Source: Gnetum montanum
Taxonomy: Eukaryota > Streptophyta > Gnetopsida > Gnetales > Gnetaceae
Assembly: GCA_015680685.1 (NCBI GenBank)
Contig: MNCI01014495.1
Span: forward strand, 117,685-181,684
Direction of reading: 5' to 3'
Length of the DNA stretch: 64,000 bases
Each line of letters begins with the position of its first letter. Position 1 is the stretch's first letter. The notes beneath the pieces are model-generated. The model worked only from the letters and a program-made list of their open reading frames with translations, did not search any database and had not been told where the DNA came from. Shown here in pieces: positions 1 to 12,230 of this stretch. A program made the translations under genes and the position numbers.

Positions 1-1223
1 TTAGGCTGTTAATGAGCAGAAACTGAAAATTAATAGACAAAGTAACAGTAACCAAAGAAGGAGCAGATATTAATGAGGTGTTTAGCTAGTAAAAGTTAAG
101 AAAGTTCAAGTCACAGGATCGAGACTCCAATAAACAGCATTGAGGTAGGGTTTTTTAAAAATATTTTCCGTGGGGACCACCAGGTAGAGTTTTTAAAAAA
201 GAAATTTCCGAGGAAGGAATTTTAGAACTGATGCCTAGTGGGCAGCATTGAGTTAGAATTTTTTTGAAAAATGGGTTTAAAAATATTATTGAAGTAAGGT
301 AAAAATTCAGGTTCAGTAAACGGAAAAGTGGAAGAAGATGGGAGAAGAACCAAAAGTACCAGTTTGATGGTTTGATTTGCAAATTTGGACTGAAAAAAAC
401 GAATGAGCTGATCCTCTGCATCGGGTGGCAAATTCCGGCGCAGCGATCGCAAATGGCGGAGATGATGTTGTCCGGACGATGATCCGGTGCACAAATGACG
501 TGCCCAAGCACATGCCATGTTCCAGCACAAGCACAAGAAACAGAGCGATGATTGCAGAGAGCGATGATTGTGAGGTTTTATGCGATGAAGACCGGTTGCG
601 GATTATAATAAAAAATCAAGTAGCGCAGTTACAAACCTTTGCATTTCTATACTAAACATTGTGCTCTTACGGAAAAGTGAAGAAAATTTGCCACGTATCC
701 TTATCGCAGTGGACGAGTAAGCTTAAAAAGAGACTTTCTTGTGCAGGTTTAACATCGTTGCCGTTGTCTGCGGCAAAGTAAATAAAAACTCAGTGAAGAT
801 CGAATTTTGTGATTGCATCACGATCAGGTTTGTCTTTACTTGATGTTCCATTAACAACATGCCTTCACAAGAACGACATTCCACGATTTTCAAGTAAAGT
901 CATGAGAGGTAGATGCAGATGAGTCATGCACAACATATCATCTGCCGCCAAGTTGTCAATGCCAACATGTAATACTCATGGGACATTCATGTGATTCTTA
1001 ACTACCACCAAAGGACATGGTGATACTCGTGTGACACTCATGTGATTCTTAACCATCATATGACATGATACAAAGAAGACCTTTAAAGAGTGAACACTAT
1101 CTTATAACATGAATAAGTCATAAATTTAGATAAATGAAATGAAATTAATTATAAGAGTGTTTTTTGAGATTTGGGAGAGGCTTGCGACTTTTTTTAAAGC
1201 CTTAATGTGTGGTTATTACAATT
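1..1223. other. Flanking DNA without a recognisable gene
   Basis: I see no gene or element here. Short open frames exist on both strands around 155-655, but none has a recognisable motif or splice context. The G+C is locally higher at about 420-540. The right edge (1219-1223, CAATT) is the target-site copy of element A. Confidence 0.5.
973..1053. repeat. Imperfect two-copy direct repeat
   Basis: Two about 30-bp units at 973-1002 and 1024-1053 are separated by a 51-bp period. Both end in ATGTGATTCTTAAC. They differ by a few substitutions and look like a local duplication. Confidence 0.6.
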
Positions 1224-2019
1224 TGATGAGCGGCGAGGTATCACTACGCTCAACTGTATGAATACGAGTGTCCATGCATGATCTGGTCGAATTCCAAGGA
1301 CTAAGTGCTTATGCGCCTTTGTGGAACAATGATGGGTTGATCAATCGTTGTCTTCCCAAGCTTACTTGTATAGCACGATTGTATGGTTAAGTAAACTTGA
1401 GGTACATGATTTTTATAGTTTTTATGTTTTTATGTCCTAGTGCTACAAAGGGAGGAGAGAGATAACTAAGTAACTAATTTTGATTTAACTACTCAACTAT
1501 GCTTTAACTAGTCCTAACACCAGCATCCGTTCTCACTTGCCGTACACATCCTGAACCAGTGCAAAACTACTGGGATTACCAAACGCTAATTGTTACTGGG
1601 TTACCAAGTGTTACACGCATGCTCAAAGTGATCGTACTGAGTGTGCTTATTTAGGAGAGTTGTAGGGTGAGAGAGAGAACATTAATTAACTAAGAAAAGC
1701 ATTAAGTAACAATAATTAACAATAATTAATCTATTGTGAATGCTGCAAGGTTTATCACAAAGTTCATCTTTATTATTGTGCACAAGGTGTGCTCAGGTAC
1801 ACAATGCTCGAAGAAAGATCCATTCACTTTATGACTCCTACTGTGGGTGCTCAGAAATAATTCTATCTCTGGAAAGGAAAAAAGGCAAGAGTTTGGGTAA
1901 GGGGTTAAGACTAACTATGCAAACCAAGTGTGCCCGCCTCTTATTTATAGGTAATGAGGCAGGTCGCGATATCGCGTGGAAGGCTTCAATATCGCATACG
2001 CGATATCATGACTCCACCA
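1224..2019 (-). repeat. Element A 3' LTR (left copy)
   Basis: It aligns along its length with 10299-11093, including the CATGATTTTTATAGTTTTTATG tract region and the run near the promoter. On the minus strand it starts TGGTGGAGTC and carries GATATC palindromes (1966-2008) followed by a TATA box (reverse of TATTTATAG near 1945). Its outer end is TGATGAGCGG. Confidence 0.88.
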
Positions 2020-3890
2020 CGACTAAATGAAAACTCGTCCTCGAGTTCCTTACAAAATATTAGGAAGGTGTGGGATTATTGATTGAATGAGAACTGACAA
2101 CGATAGGGAATAACAAACTCAAAGTGCCTAGTGAACAGATCGACAAACATATTACAACAGTGGTGTTCATGCCCTTTGGGGTGAACATTGTACATAGATG
2201 ACATCCAGACCCTCATCCAACAGCTTGAAGAAAGAGTAAGGAAAATGAGGTGCATTGCTGCTAACGTTGCGATTGCGCCTTTCGTTATTTATCCATAGCC
2301 ACGCGACCAAACTTGTTCCTAGCGTAAATGTTCTAGCTCCAGTCCATCCTGAGTGCTTCCTCCTATCCCAGTCCATAGTTCATGTAATTGCCATATGCAC
2401 ACACAACACAGTCACGAATGAGCAAGGATAAGTAAACCATAATATAGTTGATACTTTGCTTTGATATAAAGCGCATTGGCTAGGTTGTGGTTATGGTAGA
2501 AACTAGGTTAGAGGTTTATCACAAATAACTACCCAAGGCGTAGGGGTAATACAAGTAGTAAAATGGAAAAATTTGTGATAGGGCCCCCACAACTAAGAGT
2601 GAACCTCTGGTAGAAATAAGGTGGAAAAGTATAGGGAACAACAAAAATGGAAAAAGTAATGATGATGCCAATAAAATGGATGTCATGGATGGGGATGAAA
2701 TGAGAAATTGCTGATTGCAAGAAATGTTTAAGGAGAAGAATTTAACAATTGCACCATAAAGGAATGTTAGTGGGTCCTCCCCAAAGCAGGCTCATGCCCT
2801 TTATGCCCTAACAAACCCACAAACCAAAGAGTCCGTAGGCTCTAGGAATGACATATGGAAACAATGGTTAAAGACTGACCCACAAGAATTTACCAAAGAT
2901 TAATAGTGGATCAACCAAAATATAGACTAATCATAAAACCGGCAATGAGGTGGAAAATGGGAAGAAATATGGAGAGTAGAAAATGGAATGGAATCCCAAG
3001 AGCAAGGTTGTGTAAAGTCCTTTGTGTATTTTATAGTTAAGGTGATTGAGTAAAACTCATTCCAAATCCGGACTCAAAGCAACCACATTTAGTGACCTCG
3101 CATCAATACACTTGGCCAATCCATTCCCTTGAAGCAACAAGAATGCTTCCCCAAAGAGTCACCACCATTCCGAGGAGAGCGATATGGAGAAGCAGGAAGC
3201 GAGAAAGGGCCTTAGTTAGAGGGAACCTTTAGGCATGGGTAACATGTCTTTCCAATGCCATAACCAGTGCTGGTAACCCAGATTTCTTTATTATGTCTAA
3301 GGGGTGTGCTTTGAATTCTCACTTTTTTTTATGGTTTTTCACGTGAGAACCACACCATGCAAAGACTTATTTTTATTGACTCAGCTTCTTGATATTTGAT
3401 CAATGTTAAAATGGTGGAAAACCCATGAAAAGCATCCAAGTACCCAAGAGAATAGCCAGCACACATGCATCGAATTACCTTGAAGTCACACCCTTTTCAT
3501 CCATTGAGTCCTTCCTTAGTTTAAAGAATACCAAGCCACCAATTCATTAATAAGTTTATTTAGAAAAAGGGAAAGTACAGTTCCAAAACCAAGGGAGATC
3601 ATAGAGTTGAACGGAGGAATGGATGATGTGGACTTATTGCCTGTTTTATCAAAAGAACCATATCTTAATATCAACATTGAGAATCAAAGGTAAAAACCAA
3701 ACATTAGCAATCAACATTATTCTAGTACAATCCACCATCATGAGCACTTATTGTATGACAAATGAAAGTAAATCAAACAAAGAAGTAGGAAAAAATGTGA
3801 ATGATGGTATAAGACAAAAATAAGTAAATTTGAAAAATGTGCAAAACAAAAAGGTGTAAAACAAAAATTTGTAAAATAAAAATATAAAAA
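2020..3890 (-). other. Element A 3' non-coding region
   Basis: About 1.9 kb lies between the integrase stop and the 3' LTR. The same sequence follows the coding part of element B (about 19130-21018), so it is a conserved part of the family and not a later insertion. Athila elements usually carry an env-like frame here, but I see no frame of that kind. Small open frames (2167-2376, 2529-2720, 3623-3823) have no motif. Confidence 0.6.
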
Positions 3891-3899
3891 GAGCTAAGG

Positions 3900-5170
3900 G
3901 CTTTAGAATGGTTAGCATTGGTGGTCGTCTCCCCCACGACTGAGTTGGAAGGAGGAAATCTGAAATAACGAGCAGGGTTGTCCACCAATAGAGGTAGTAT
4001 TGGTACTAGCTATTCTAAGCTCATGGAAAGGTTTGGTTTGTTGGATGTTGACAAGAAATTTCTTATTTGGGCTCTCAGGTTTGTAAATCATCATGGCCCC
4101 TGATAGAAAAGTTGCATAAATAATATAAGGTCCTTCCCACAACATTTAAAATTTAGTGCATTGTGGCACATGTGTGGGATTCTTGTATAGAACCTTATCT
4201 CCTGGTTGATATTTAACTTTCCTAATTTTCAGGTCATGACATCGTTTATTGAAGGCCTTATGTAATTCATTAGATGATAGGACAACTAATCGGTTCTCAT
4301 CTAGCAAGTTAAGGATCATTAACCATTTTTTTGTGCTAGATCAAGGTCAAGGTTGAGATCACAAGCCATAAATAGTGTACAGAGTTTAGCCTGAATAAGA
4401 AGTGTTGGTAATTTACTGTACACTAACTCATAGGGAGATTAGCCAATAGGGAGTTTCCATGTGGAGCAATATGCCCAAAGAGCATTGTTTAATTTGGTGC
4501 TCCAATATCACCTATACTTGCTAATAGTTCTTGTTAATATCTTTGTAATCTCCCTATTGGTGACCTCAGCTTGACCATTTGCTTGAGGGTGGTATGGTGT
4601 AGTCAGTTTGTGTTAAACCCCTAAGTGTTGCATTAATTTTCAAAAAGTTGCACCTGTGAAGTGTGTATCATTTTTTGAAATAAGTGCACGCGACACACCA
4701 AACTTGTTTACAACTTTTTGTTGAACAAATCATGTAGCTATAGATGATGTACAATCCTTAACAGTGGCTGCTTCTGCCCATTTTGTAAAGTAGTCAATAG
4801 CAACAATGATGTAAGCTTTCTCATTGGACATTGGTGTAATGGGCCCCATAAAATCAATTCCCCATATGTCGAAGGGTTCTAAAGGTTGAATCCATTGTTG
4901 CGAACCCTCCATTCTAGTAGTCATTTCCCCATCATGTTGACAACACTCACAAGATTGGACGAAATGATGGACATCTCGAAACAATGTAGGCCAATAATAT
5001 CCTACAAGTAAAATTTTAAGGGTTGTTCGTCTCCTGGCATAATGACCCCTACAAGGACCCTCATGAGCGTCTTGGAGAACTTGCAGTTGATTTATATTGG
5101 GAACGCACCATCGAACCAAGCCATCGGGACATACTTTATAAAGTTGCCCATTGATCTCCATAAAATACTT
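3900..5170 (-). pseudogene. Element A integrase domain, decayed
   Basis: The integrase would insert the element's cDNA into chromosomes. The frame at 4730-5161 shows the zinc-binding HHCC region (HEGPCRGHYARR, then SCECCQ) and the first catalytic Asp in DIWGIDFMGP. The frame then breaks. Downstream, about 4560-4620, reads PYHPQANGQAEVTNRE with the catalytic Glu. The C-terminal part around 3912-4145 contains LWEGPYIIYA-like residues and the LVNIQQTKPFHELR tail also seen in elements F and D. Several frameshifts and stops make it non-functional. It lies directly downstream of RNase H and ends just before the 3' non-coding region. Confidence 0.85.
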
Positions 5171-5173
5171 GGC

Positions 5174-6990
5174 TCAGTGAAGGAACTGTTGTTTCTTTTT
5201 AGCATCTAACTCTTGTGGTATTTTTTGTGTAAGGAGATAGGTGAGAATACTCCTATGCCAGTTTGTTTCCATGGTTGATTGATTAGTTACTACACTTGCA
5301 AAGAGGAGTTCATCAGGGAAATGATCAGAAATTGGATATTTATCATCTTTGTTTTCCCATCGCAACCGAGATAAATGATCAGCACCTATGTTTTCGATGC
5401 CTTTTCGATGAATCATTGTAAGATCAAACTCTTATAAGATTACGAGTCATCGTATGATGCGAGGGCTCACCGTTGGTTTATTCATTAGGAACCTTATTGC
5501 ACTATGATATGTGTGCACAAATACCTTATAGCCCAAGGCATAGTGCCTAAATTGTTCTAGTGCAAACACTACAACCATTAATTCTTTCTCTATTGTAGTG
5601 TAGTTGAGTTGTGCACCACAATACTCCTACTTGCACAATGGATGTAATAAGGACATTTTTGGTCATCTAACTGTGTACATATGGCTCTTAAGCATTGTTG
5701 GATGCATCAGTCATTATGTGGAATGGTCTGGACCAGTCAGGAGCTTGTAGAATGTGTGTTTCTACGAGCTTTTGTTTTAAAGTTTGGAAAGCTAGTTCGC
5801 ATTCCCTGGTCCATTCGAAAGGTACATCCTTTTTCATTAGTTCAACCAATGGTTTTGCAACCTTAAAAAAGTTCTCAATAAAGCATCTATAGTAGCCAGT
5901 ATGTCTAAGGAATGACCTAATATCTTTTACAGTTTCAAGTTGCCAAGTAATTCCTTGGATAACTTTGATCTTTTCAGGGTCTTCCTCTATCCCTGTTTAT
6001 GAGATCTTATGCCCTAATACTATGCCTTCTTGGACCATTAAATGGATTTTTTGCTAGTTGAGCCTTAAATTGGTTTCTACACATTGCTTTAGTACTTGCT
6101 CTAACTAGTCCAAGGCTTGATCAAAGTTCGCTCCGTAAGTGGAGAAGTCGTCCATGAAGACTTCCATACCATTTCCTATCTGTTGCTGGAATATGCTTAG
6201 AACTAATCATTGAAACATTGTAGATGCATTACACAAGCCAAACGACATCTATTTGTATGCAAATGTTCCCTAAGGACTAGTGAACGTAGTTTTGGCTTGG
6301 TCTTCTAGGGCTATTTGTATTTGGTTGTACCCATTGTACCCATCCAGAAAACTATAGTAGTGATGCCCTGCAATGGTGTCTAAGACTTGGTCTACGAATG
6401 GCAACGGAAAGTGGTCTTTGAATGTTGCCATATTTAGGAGCCTAAAATCTATTCACACCCTCCATTTACCTCCCTTTTTAGGCACAATAACTAAGGAACT
6501 AACTCATTCACGATCAACAATGGGGTATATTAACCTAGCTTTTAGAAGCTGTTTGATTTCTTTCTTAACCACTTGCTTAAGGTTTGGGTTCAATCACCTC
6601 TGCGGTTGTCGTCGAGGCTTCATGGAGGGGTCGATGTAAATTCTGCGCTAGAATATCCTAGGATCTATTTTGGTTAATTCGGGATATGACCAAGCGAAAG
6701 TTTTCAATCATTTGTTTATTACCTTCAGTAGTCTCTCTTTTTGTTGTAGAGCAAGCTTAGCATTAATAATTATTGATTTTCCATTCTTGAGAAACATGTA
6801 TTCCATATCATTGGGCAATGGTTTTAACTCAGGGGGCTCTTGTTTAAGCTTATCAAGAATTTCCAACTTTCTCTAGTTGATATTTTCAATGTAAAGACTT
6901 GGAAGTAAGCAATGGACTTGCTCTAATGTTTCTATGCTATCGATGTAAGTGCAAGTCAAATCCTTATTTGGTTCCATGCATATACTTGAA
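5174..6990 (-). pseudogene. Element A reverse transcriptase and RNase H, decayed
   Basis: These domains copy the element RNA into cDNA. Pieces in different frames match the better-preserved pol of element F (46572-48181). Among them are the RT pre-motif (IDPRIF, then IDPSMKPRRQPQR) near 6600-6680, a GYNxYxQ-like region followed by QAKTTFTSP at about 6260-6340, and the end of RNase H in 5174-5416 (MIHRKGIENIGADHLSRLRW). Multiple frameshifts separate the pieces. Plus-strand open frames over the same DNA (5681-5892, 6373-6876) are antisense shadows. Confidence 0.8.
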
Positions 6991-7129
6991 CTACTCTCTT
7001 GATCAGCTATTAGCCACTAGGTGCCTTCTTGTCTTGTGGTTGCTGCATACAGACATTTTTGTATATTAGTCACTTGTGCACATTGATTGCATGTAGGCAA
7101 TGTTAAATGTTGCACGAATCATGACTTCT

Positions 7130-7620
7130 ACATGCAATTACACCTTATTTCACTGTATGCGATGCATGGGACTTTCTTCTTCTCGATCTTCCTAAACATA
7201 TTTTTCTTTGATATTTCCAAGGAAAGATCGTGGATTCCTAAGCACCCATCAACTATGCTTAGCCATGCTCTTCCCATTATGATTGGGAAGTCCCTTTACC
7301 ATTGTTCACTTGAATCACTAGGAAGTCAGCTAGATATAACCACCCACAAATAGTGGTGACAATGTCCTCCACTAGCCCTAATGGGATAGTGATGGACTGG
7401 TAAACTAACTCTAAATGAATGTTACTCTTTTTTAGTGGAGTCTCGTTCTAGGCTTTGTACATTTCTTGACAGATTAGGTTGACACTAGAACTTGAATCCA
7501 AAAGAGCCTTGCACGGTTCATTCCCAGTGATTTGTAAATATATAAAATGACTTCCAAGATCAGAAAATTTCCTAGGAAGATGGTTGGCCTTAATCTAATC
7601 AGTGAAGGCATGAGTTAACA
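7130..7620 (-). pseudogene. Element A aspartic protease, decayed
   Basis: The minus strand reads ITGNEPCKALLDSSSSVNLI at about 7470-7535. It lies in the position of the D-S/T-G active site of retroviral-type proteases. It is followed by LELVYQSITIPLGLVEDIVT and a broken version of the FPIIMxRxWL stretch. Elements B and F carry the same domain at the same place relative to gag. The active-site triplet reads D-S-S here, as in B, whereas F keeps D-S-G. Confidence 0.78.
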
Positions 7621-7699
7621 TGACCATATGTGTTGGGCACAATGTTTGGCCTAAAGGGAGATCTAAAGTTTTGATTGGTAATGAGGCGTCTAAAGGGTT

Positions 7700-10151
7700 G
7701 GCTGCTTGTGGTTGCATGGGCTTAGTTGGACTGTTGGTTCTAAAGAAAGGTCTTTTCTTCATGCGATTGTCAGAACCAATAGTAGATTGAGAGTTAACAG
7801 CCCTTGTAGCATTACGTTGCTATAGTTGGGTAGGAAGTTCACCCTACATAGCTAGAGCAGGTGGTAATGGAGATATGGGTGGAATAGGTGCAACCGAATG
7901 AGAAGGATACTATGTCTATGGAACATCACCCCTAGGAGAAGGAGTCTTATAGTACTCATGGGCTTGGTAGTGAGGTTGAGGAGTGACATGACTAGTAGAG
8001 TTAAGGGGAGAGACTGGCTGCTACACATAATATCCATATGGGTCAAGTTGCTAGTAAGGATATTATTACTGTGGTGGTGGAATTCCCCATGATTGTGGGT
8101 ATTTCCACTAGTGATACTGCTTGATTGGTTGTGGTGGAGTTCCACTTGGATAATATGTTGAGGATTGGTGGAACTACCTTGGGTTACCTTGAGGATAAGG
8201 TAACCTTTGGGGTGTTTGCCTTTTGTTTAATCATGGGTTGAGTGCATACACCCCAAAATCCTATAGATGTGAGATTATAGGGAAACATCCCCTAGGATGG
8301 TCATATTGGCATATCTTGCATCCACTATCATTGTCTGTATCTAAATCCACAACCTCTTTGATGATGGCAACTTTGCCCTTACCCTTGTTACATGCATATT
8401 CTGCTTCTCTCTTTTTTTTTCTTTTCCCATTCACTACCTTGCTCTCTAGACTCCTCTACTACTTTGAGAACGGTTTGAAATTTATCATCTAGAGAGTTCC
8501 ACATTTGGTCCACCTTTGCCGATACTTCTAATGCAAGTTTTGAATGGGCAAAGTTTTCCTATTCACCATCTCTTTGAGTGGTGACTCTTCTTCATCCTTA
8601 CAAAATCTTACTCCCTTCTTTCGGAGGGAAGGATCTTTGTTATATTCCTCCGCACTCTCTCTTTTCTATAACTCACCTTCCTCTATAGTAACTTGCTCCA
8701 ATAATCTTTGTACTTGATGGGTCCTAAGCTCGGATAGTCTTGGGCATAAGTCCCAAAGGTTCTTCATGTTTCATGCCTAAGCCCATCTACGAGATAGTGT
8801 AGTTGATCCCTTTGTGAATAACCATGGCTAGGACAACGATGTAATAGTGCATAATATCAGCCCATGACAGCATCCAGGGGTTCATGTCCTCCTTGTTTCC
8901 ACCCTTGGATTTGTTTTCGCAAGTTGAACACTCGGGAGTACATTTGGTACTTATCGTTGAACAATTCTAACATGGTACTCCACCTATGAATGGATTCCAG
9001 TTCTAAGGACCGATACCAGCTTTCTACTTCTTTGATTAGCATCTGTGGAAACAACTTTAATTTTTGCCATTTGTTTTCTATGTTTTGTAAGGCACATGCA
9101 TCATGAAATGCTTGTAGATGATTTTGAGGATCAATGTTGTATCCCCCTTCAAATTGTGGGATATTGTTCATGTCTAATCTCTTGATCCTACTATCCTTTT
9201 GGTGCCTTGTTGGGATCCTAACAGCCTTAGTTATGTCTAACATACTTCGAGTAGCAAGTAGGGGTTCATTGTGATCGTCTCATCTATGGCATCTATGATG
9301 CCCATGTTGTTCCCTACTTTTCCTTCTTTCATGGTGTGTTTCTCTAGAGTGGCCTCATCCCCTTTCTCAACTATTTTGTCTATGACTCCCATTTTGCCTA
9401 CCCTTATCCTCATGGTCTTTTTCTTTGTGACTATGTCCATATTCTGAAGGAGAGGGTGAATGAGATGATGAAGAGGAAGAAGAAGGGGGGCTATCACCAT
9501 GTCGGTGCTTGCTTCCTTCTCTTCGATGGTTGTAGCCTCGATCATGGTTACGATTGGAATGTCCATCTTTGTCATGTGTTCATGTTCTTTTTTTAGACCC
9601 TTTATGTCTATCGGTACCAGAATCTAGGTTATGGATAGTTGAGTAAAGATTCTGATACACAACCCCTTGACTGAATCAATGGGAGGAACATCATTGTGTG
9701 GGCGACTGCCTGAGGTAGGTTCACCACCCTCATTTTTGCTTAAGACATGTGGGACATTTTGCGACAACTTTCCCTTCATGGATTCATGACATCTTTCCTG
9801 TTGTAAATCCCTTTGATGTTGTGCCTCCGTGGGTCGATACTCTCTCGAGTCAAGATCATGCACAACGTACTCTGCCTGTAAGTGCTACATACCAATTCAT
9901 GTGAGATCATGAAGAAGCATGCCCAGGACTGAGCGATTGGGAGGTAACACTATGTTACCTTCTAAATCTCACCAACGCAGTTGTTCATCCTGGTGGAGGA
10001 TAAAGGTAAAGTTTGGTATATACTCATTGGGATGAACATATACCATGTGAAACTATTGAGGGACTGGCTGATTATCATGTGTACTACACCTCCGATTGTT
10101 CCCTATATCAGACCTAGACAATGAAAAACTTTCATACGAAGAAGGAGACAT
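7700..10151 (-). pseudogene. Element A gag, decayed
   Basis: Gag would form the virus-like particle. The likely start is the ATG at about 10151 (MSPSSYESF), at the same place after the primer site as in B (16030) and F (43303). An N-terminal block (VYVHPNEYIPNFTFILHQD) is followed by QHQRDLQQE, an Arg/Ser/His-rich linker (about 9240-9575) and a capsid-type retrotrans_gag domain at 8857-9243 (ESWYRSLELESIHRW). Further down is the zinc-knuckle-like CKICQYDHPRGC at about 8280-8330. In-frame stops include TAG and TGA where F or B have CAG, CAA or CGA. Confidence 0.8.
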
Positions 10152-10278
10152 AATTTTCTATTCAGTGTGTAATGTATTATATATTATTATATATTTATTT
10201 TTCTTGTAACCAACCCTAAGAGTTCATTCCAATGATGAGAAAGATTTCCTAAGTTCTAATTAGTGCACAAACAACAAA

Positions 10279-10298
10279 GTCCCTGGCAATGACGCCAA
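10279..10298 (-). promoter_or_regulatory. Element A primer-binding site (tRNA-Asp-like)
   Basis: On the minus strand the bases next to the 5' LTR read TTGGCGTCATTGCCAGGGAC. This resembles the complement of the tRNA-Asp 3' end (TGGCGCCGTCGCCGGGG) with a few C-to-T type differences. Elements B, E and F have the same site in the same position. Confidence 0.75.
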
Positions 10299-11093
10299 TG
10301 ATGAGCGGCGAGGTATCCCTACGCTCAACCATATGAACACGAGCGTCTACGCATGATCTGATCGAATTCCAAGGACTAAGTGCTTATGCGCCTTTGCGGA
10401 ACAAGGATGGGTTGATCAATTGTTGTCTTCCCAAGCTTACTTGTATAGCATGATTGTATGGTTAAGTAAACTTGAGGTACATGATTTTTATAGTTTTTAT
10501 GTTTTTATGTCCTAGTTCTACAAAGGGAGGAGAGAGATAACTAAGTAACTAATTTTGATTTAACTACTCAACTATGCTTTAACTAGTCTTAACACCAGCG
10601 AGAGTTCTCACTTGCCGTACACAACTTGAGCTAGTGCAACACTACTAGGATTACCAAACGCTAATTGTTATGGGGTTTCCAAGTATTACACGCATGCTCA
10701 AAGTGATCATACTGAGTGTGCTTACTTAGGAGAGTTGTAGGGTAAGAGAGAGAACATTAATTAACTAAGGAGAGCATTAAGTAATAGTAATTAACATTAA
10801 TTAATCTATTCTAAATGCTACAAGGTTTATCACAGAGTTCGTCTTTATTGTCGTGCACAAGGTGTGCTTAGGTACACAATGCTCCAAGAAAGATCCGTTC
10901 ACTTTATGACTCCTACTACGGGTGCTCAAAAATAATTCTATCTTTGAAAAGGAAAAAAGGCAAGAGTTTGGGTAAGGGGTTAAGACTAACTATGCAAACC
11001 AAGTGCGCCCACCTCCTATTTATAGGCAATGAGGCAGGTCGCAATATCACGTGGAAGGCTTTGATATCACGTATGTGATATCGCAACTCATCA
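10299..11093 (-). repeat. Element A 5' LTR (right copy)
   Basis: It pairs with 1224-2019. In minus orientation it runs TGATGAGTTGCGATATCAC (outer end), then GATATC palindromes, a TATA box (complement of 11016-11025), an AATAAA-type signal and the inner end ...CGCTCATCA. Right flank TAATT is the target-site copy. Confidence 0.88.
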
Positions 11094-12230
11094 TAATTAT
11101 TTCTATTCCATTGATGAAATCTCTAATTTGCTTATGTTTTAGAACCAAAAATGGTATTAGAGCTTGATATAGATGAAGATTTCGATTTATGATGTATGTG
11201 TTGCATTGATATGATCTACAATCTTCTTTCACTTTTCTTGTTGCATTGATATGATCTATGATCTCTTTTCAATGTATGGTTATCTTCCTTTCTATTGCAC
11301 TAATTCTTCAATGGAGCTTGATATCAAGGTAATGCACCAAGGAGTAAATTTTTATTTAAAGTTTTCCAAGGCCAAGTTTAAGGAGGTTAATGAAATTTAC
11401 TCTAGGGATATAGAAAGAAATGGAGAAAGCACACCTGAAGTTAAGCCAATCACTAGAGAAGCAAAGAGTGGCATGGGCTTTTTCTGATAGTGGTTATGAT
11501 GTTAAAATCTTATCTATTGCAAGAATAATAATGGCAATGCAAAAGATAGGGTTTTACCATTTAGATTCATGATAGAGGGTTTTCATAGATAATAGAGGTT
11601 TCTCACAAAATAGTAGTTGATCTAAAAGACTTTCAAGGCACCTATGGTGTACATTACATTTTGAAGTGAGGATACTATGTCCAATGAGGATGAATCCATA
11701 ACAATGGCATCTCAATGGATGAGTGGGTGTCACAATCATGGATTCTAGCACATCACAATGTTGGCACATTCTTGACCCATTGCAAATGGAATTTTTGTAT
11801 TGACCCATTCATGGACCCATCCATGTACATTCCATGACCATCTTAACTATGCTTATGTGTGTCCTTGGGTTCCATTCCTGCCTACGAGTGGGCTTAACCA
11901 TGCTTATGTGTCTCTATAGGTTCCACCCTTGCCAATTAGCAAGCGCCTACTATTAGCCAAGGATGGGACCCAAGAATATATTTTTAAATGATATAAAAAA
12001 TATTTTATGTGTTAACAAACCTGGGTAGAATAGTAGTATGTAGTTACAATAATAAGTGCAAGGTTGAGTGTTCAACTCCTTTCTTTTACAAATTCCATAT
12101 CTATTATCAATTATACTTAGAAATATTATGTTGTTTGACAAAGTTCCCTTTTATTGGGGTTACAAGGTTGATGGTCCATACTACCTCTCCATAGTTTAAG
12201 GGTTGCATGGTAGAAAGTTTCTCTACCTTT
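11094..12230. other. Unassigned DNA right of element A
   Basis: No gene is recognised. A frame at 11251-11487 (starting MIYDLFSMYG) has no motif I know. The string TGGTATTAGAGC at about 11150 resembles the initiator-tRNA-Met primer site of Ty1/copia elements, so this could be the edge of an old copia copy. No matching LTR is seen, and I do not call one. Confidence 0.4.

Larger units (their letters stand above)
1224..11093 (-). mobile_element. Element A: complete, dead Athila-like Ty3/gypsy retrotransposon
   Basis: Two direct LTRs (1224-2019 and 10299-11093) bound a minus-strand internal region. The LTR ends are TGATGAGCGGCG and ...CATCA or ...CCACCA in plus orientation. The flanks are CAATT (1219-1223) and TAATT (11094-11098), a 5-bp target duplication with one mismatch. 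The order on the minus strand is 5' LTR, primer-binding site, gag, protease, RT, RNase H, integrase, about 1.9 kb of non-coding 3' DNA, 3' LTR. That is Ty3/gypsy order. The tRNA-Asp-like primer site, the short CCHC-type knuckle and the integrase motifs fit the Athila side of the family. Stops and frameshifts occur in every domain, so it cannot be autonomous. No env-like frame was found after integrase. Confidence 0.9.

Noticed and set aside
155-655. Four overlapping open frames at the window start
   Set aside because: They overlap on both strands and none has a recognisable motif, splice site or repeat.
5681-6876. Plus-strand open frames in the pol of element A
   Set aside because: They are antisense to the RT/RNase H of element A. 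Codons mirror the minus-strand motifs, and no independent motif is present.
7852-8145. His/Leu-rich minus-strand frame
   Set aside because: Shadow in another frame of the Pro/Gln/Tyr-rich gag tail, which aligns with B and F.
9237-9575. Met/Ile/Thr-rich minus-strand frame in gag of A
   Set aside because: Alternative frame of the Arg/Ser/His-rich linker seen in B and F.
11140-11490. Copia primer site and gag at 11150-11487
   Set aside because: TGGTATTAGAGC resembles the site, but no LTR pair or gag motif supports a call.
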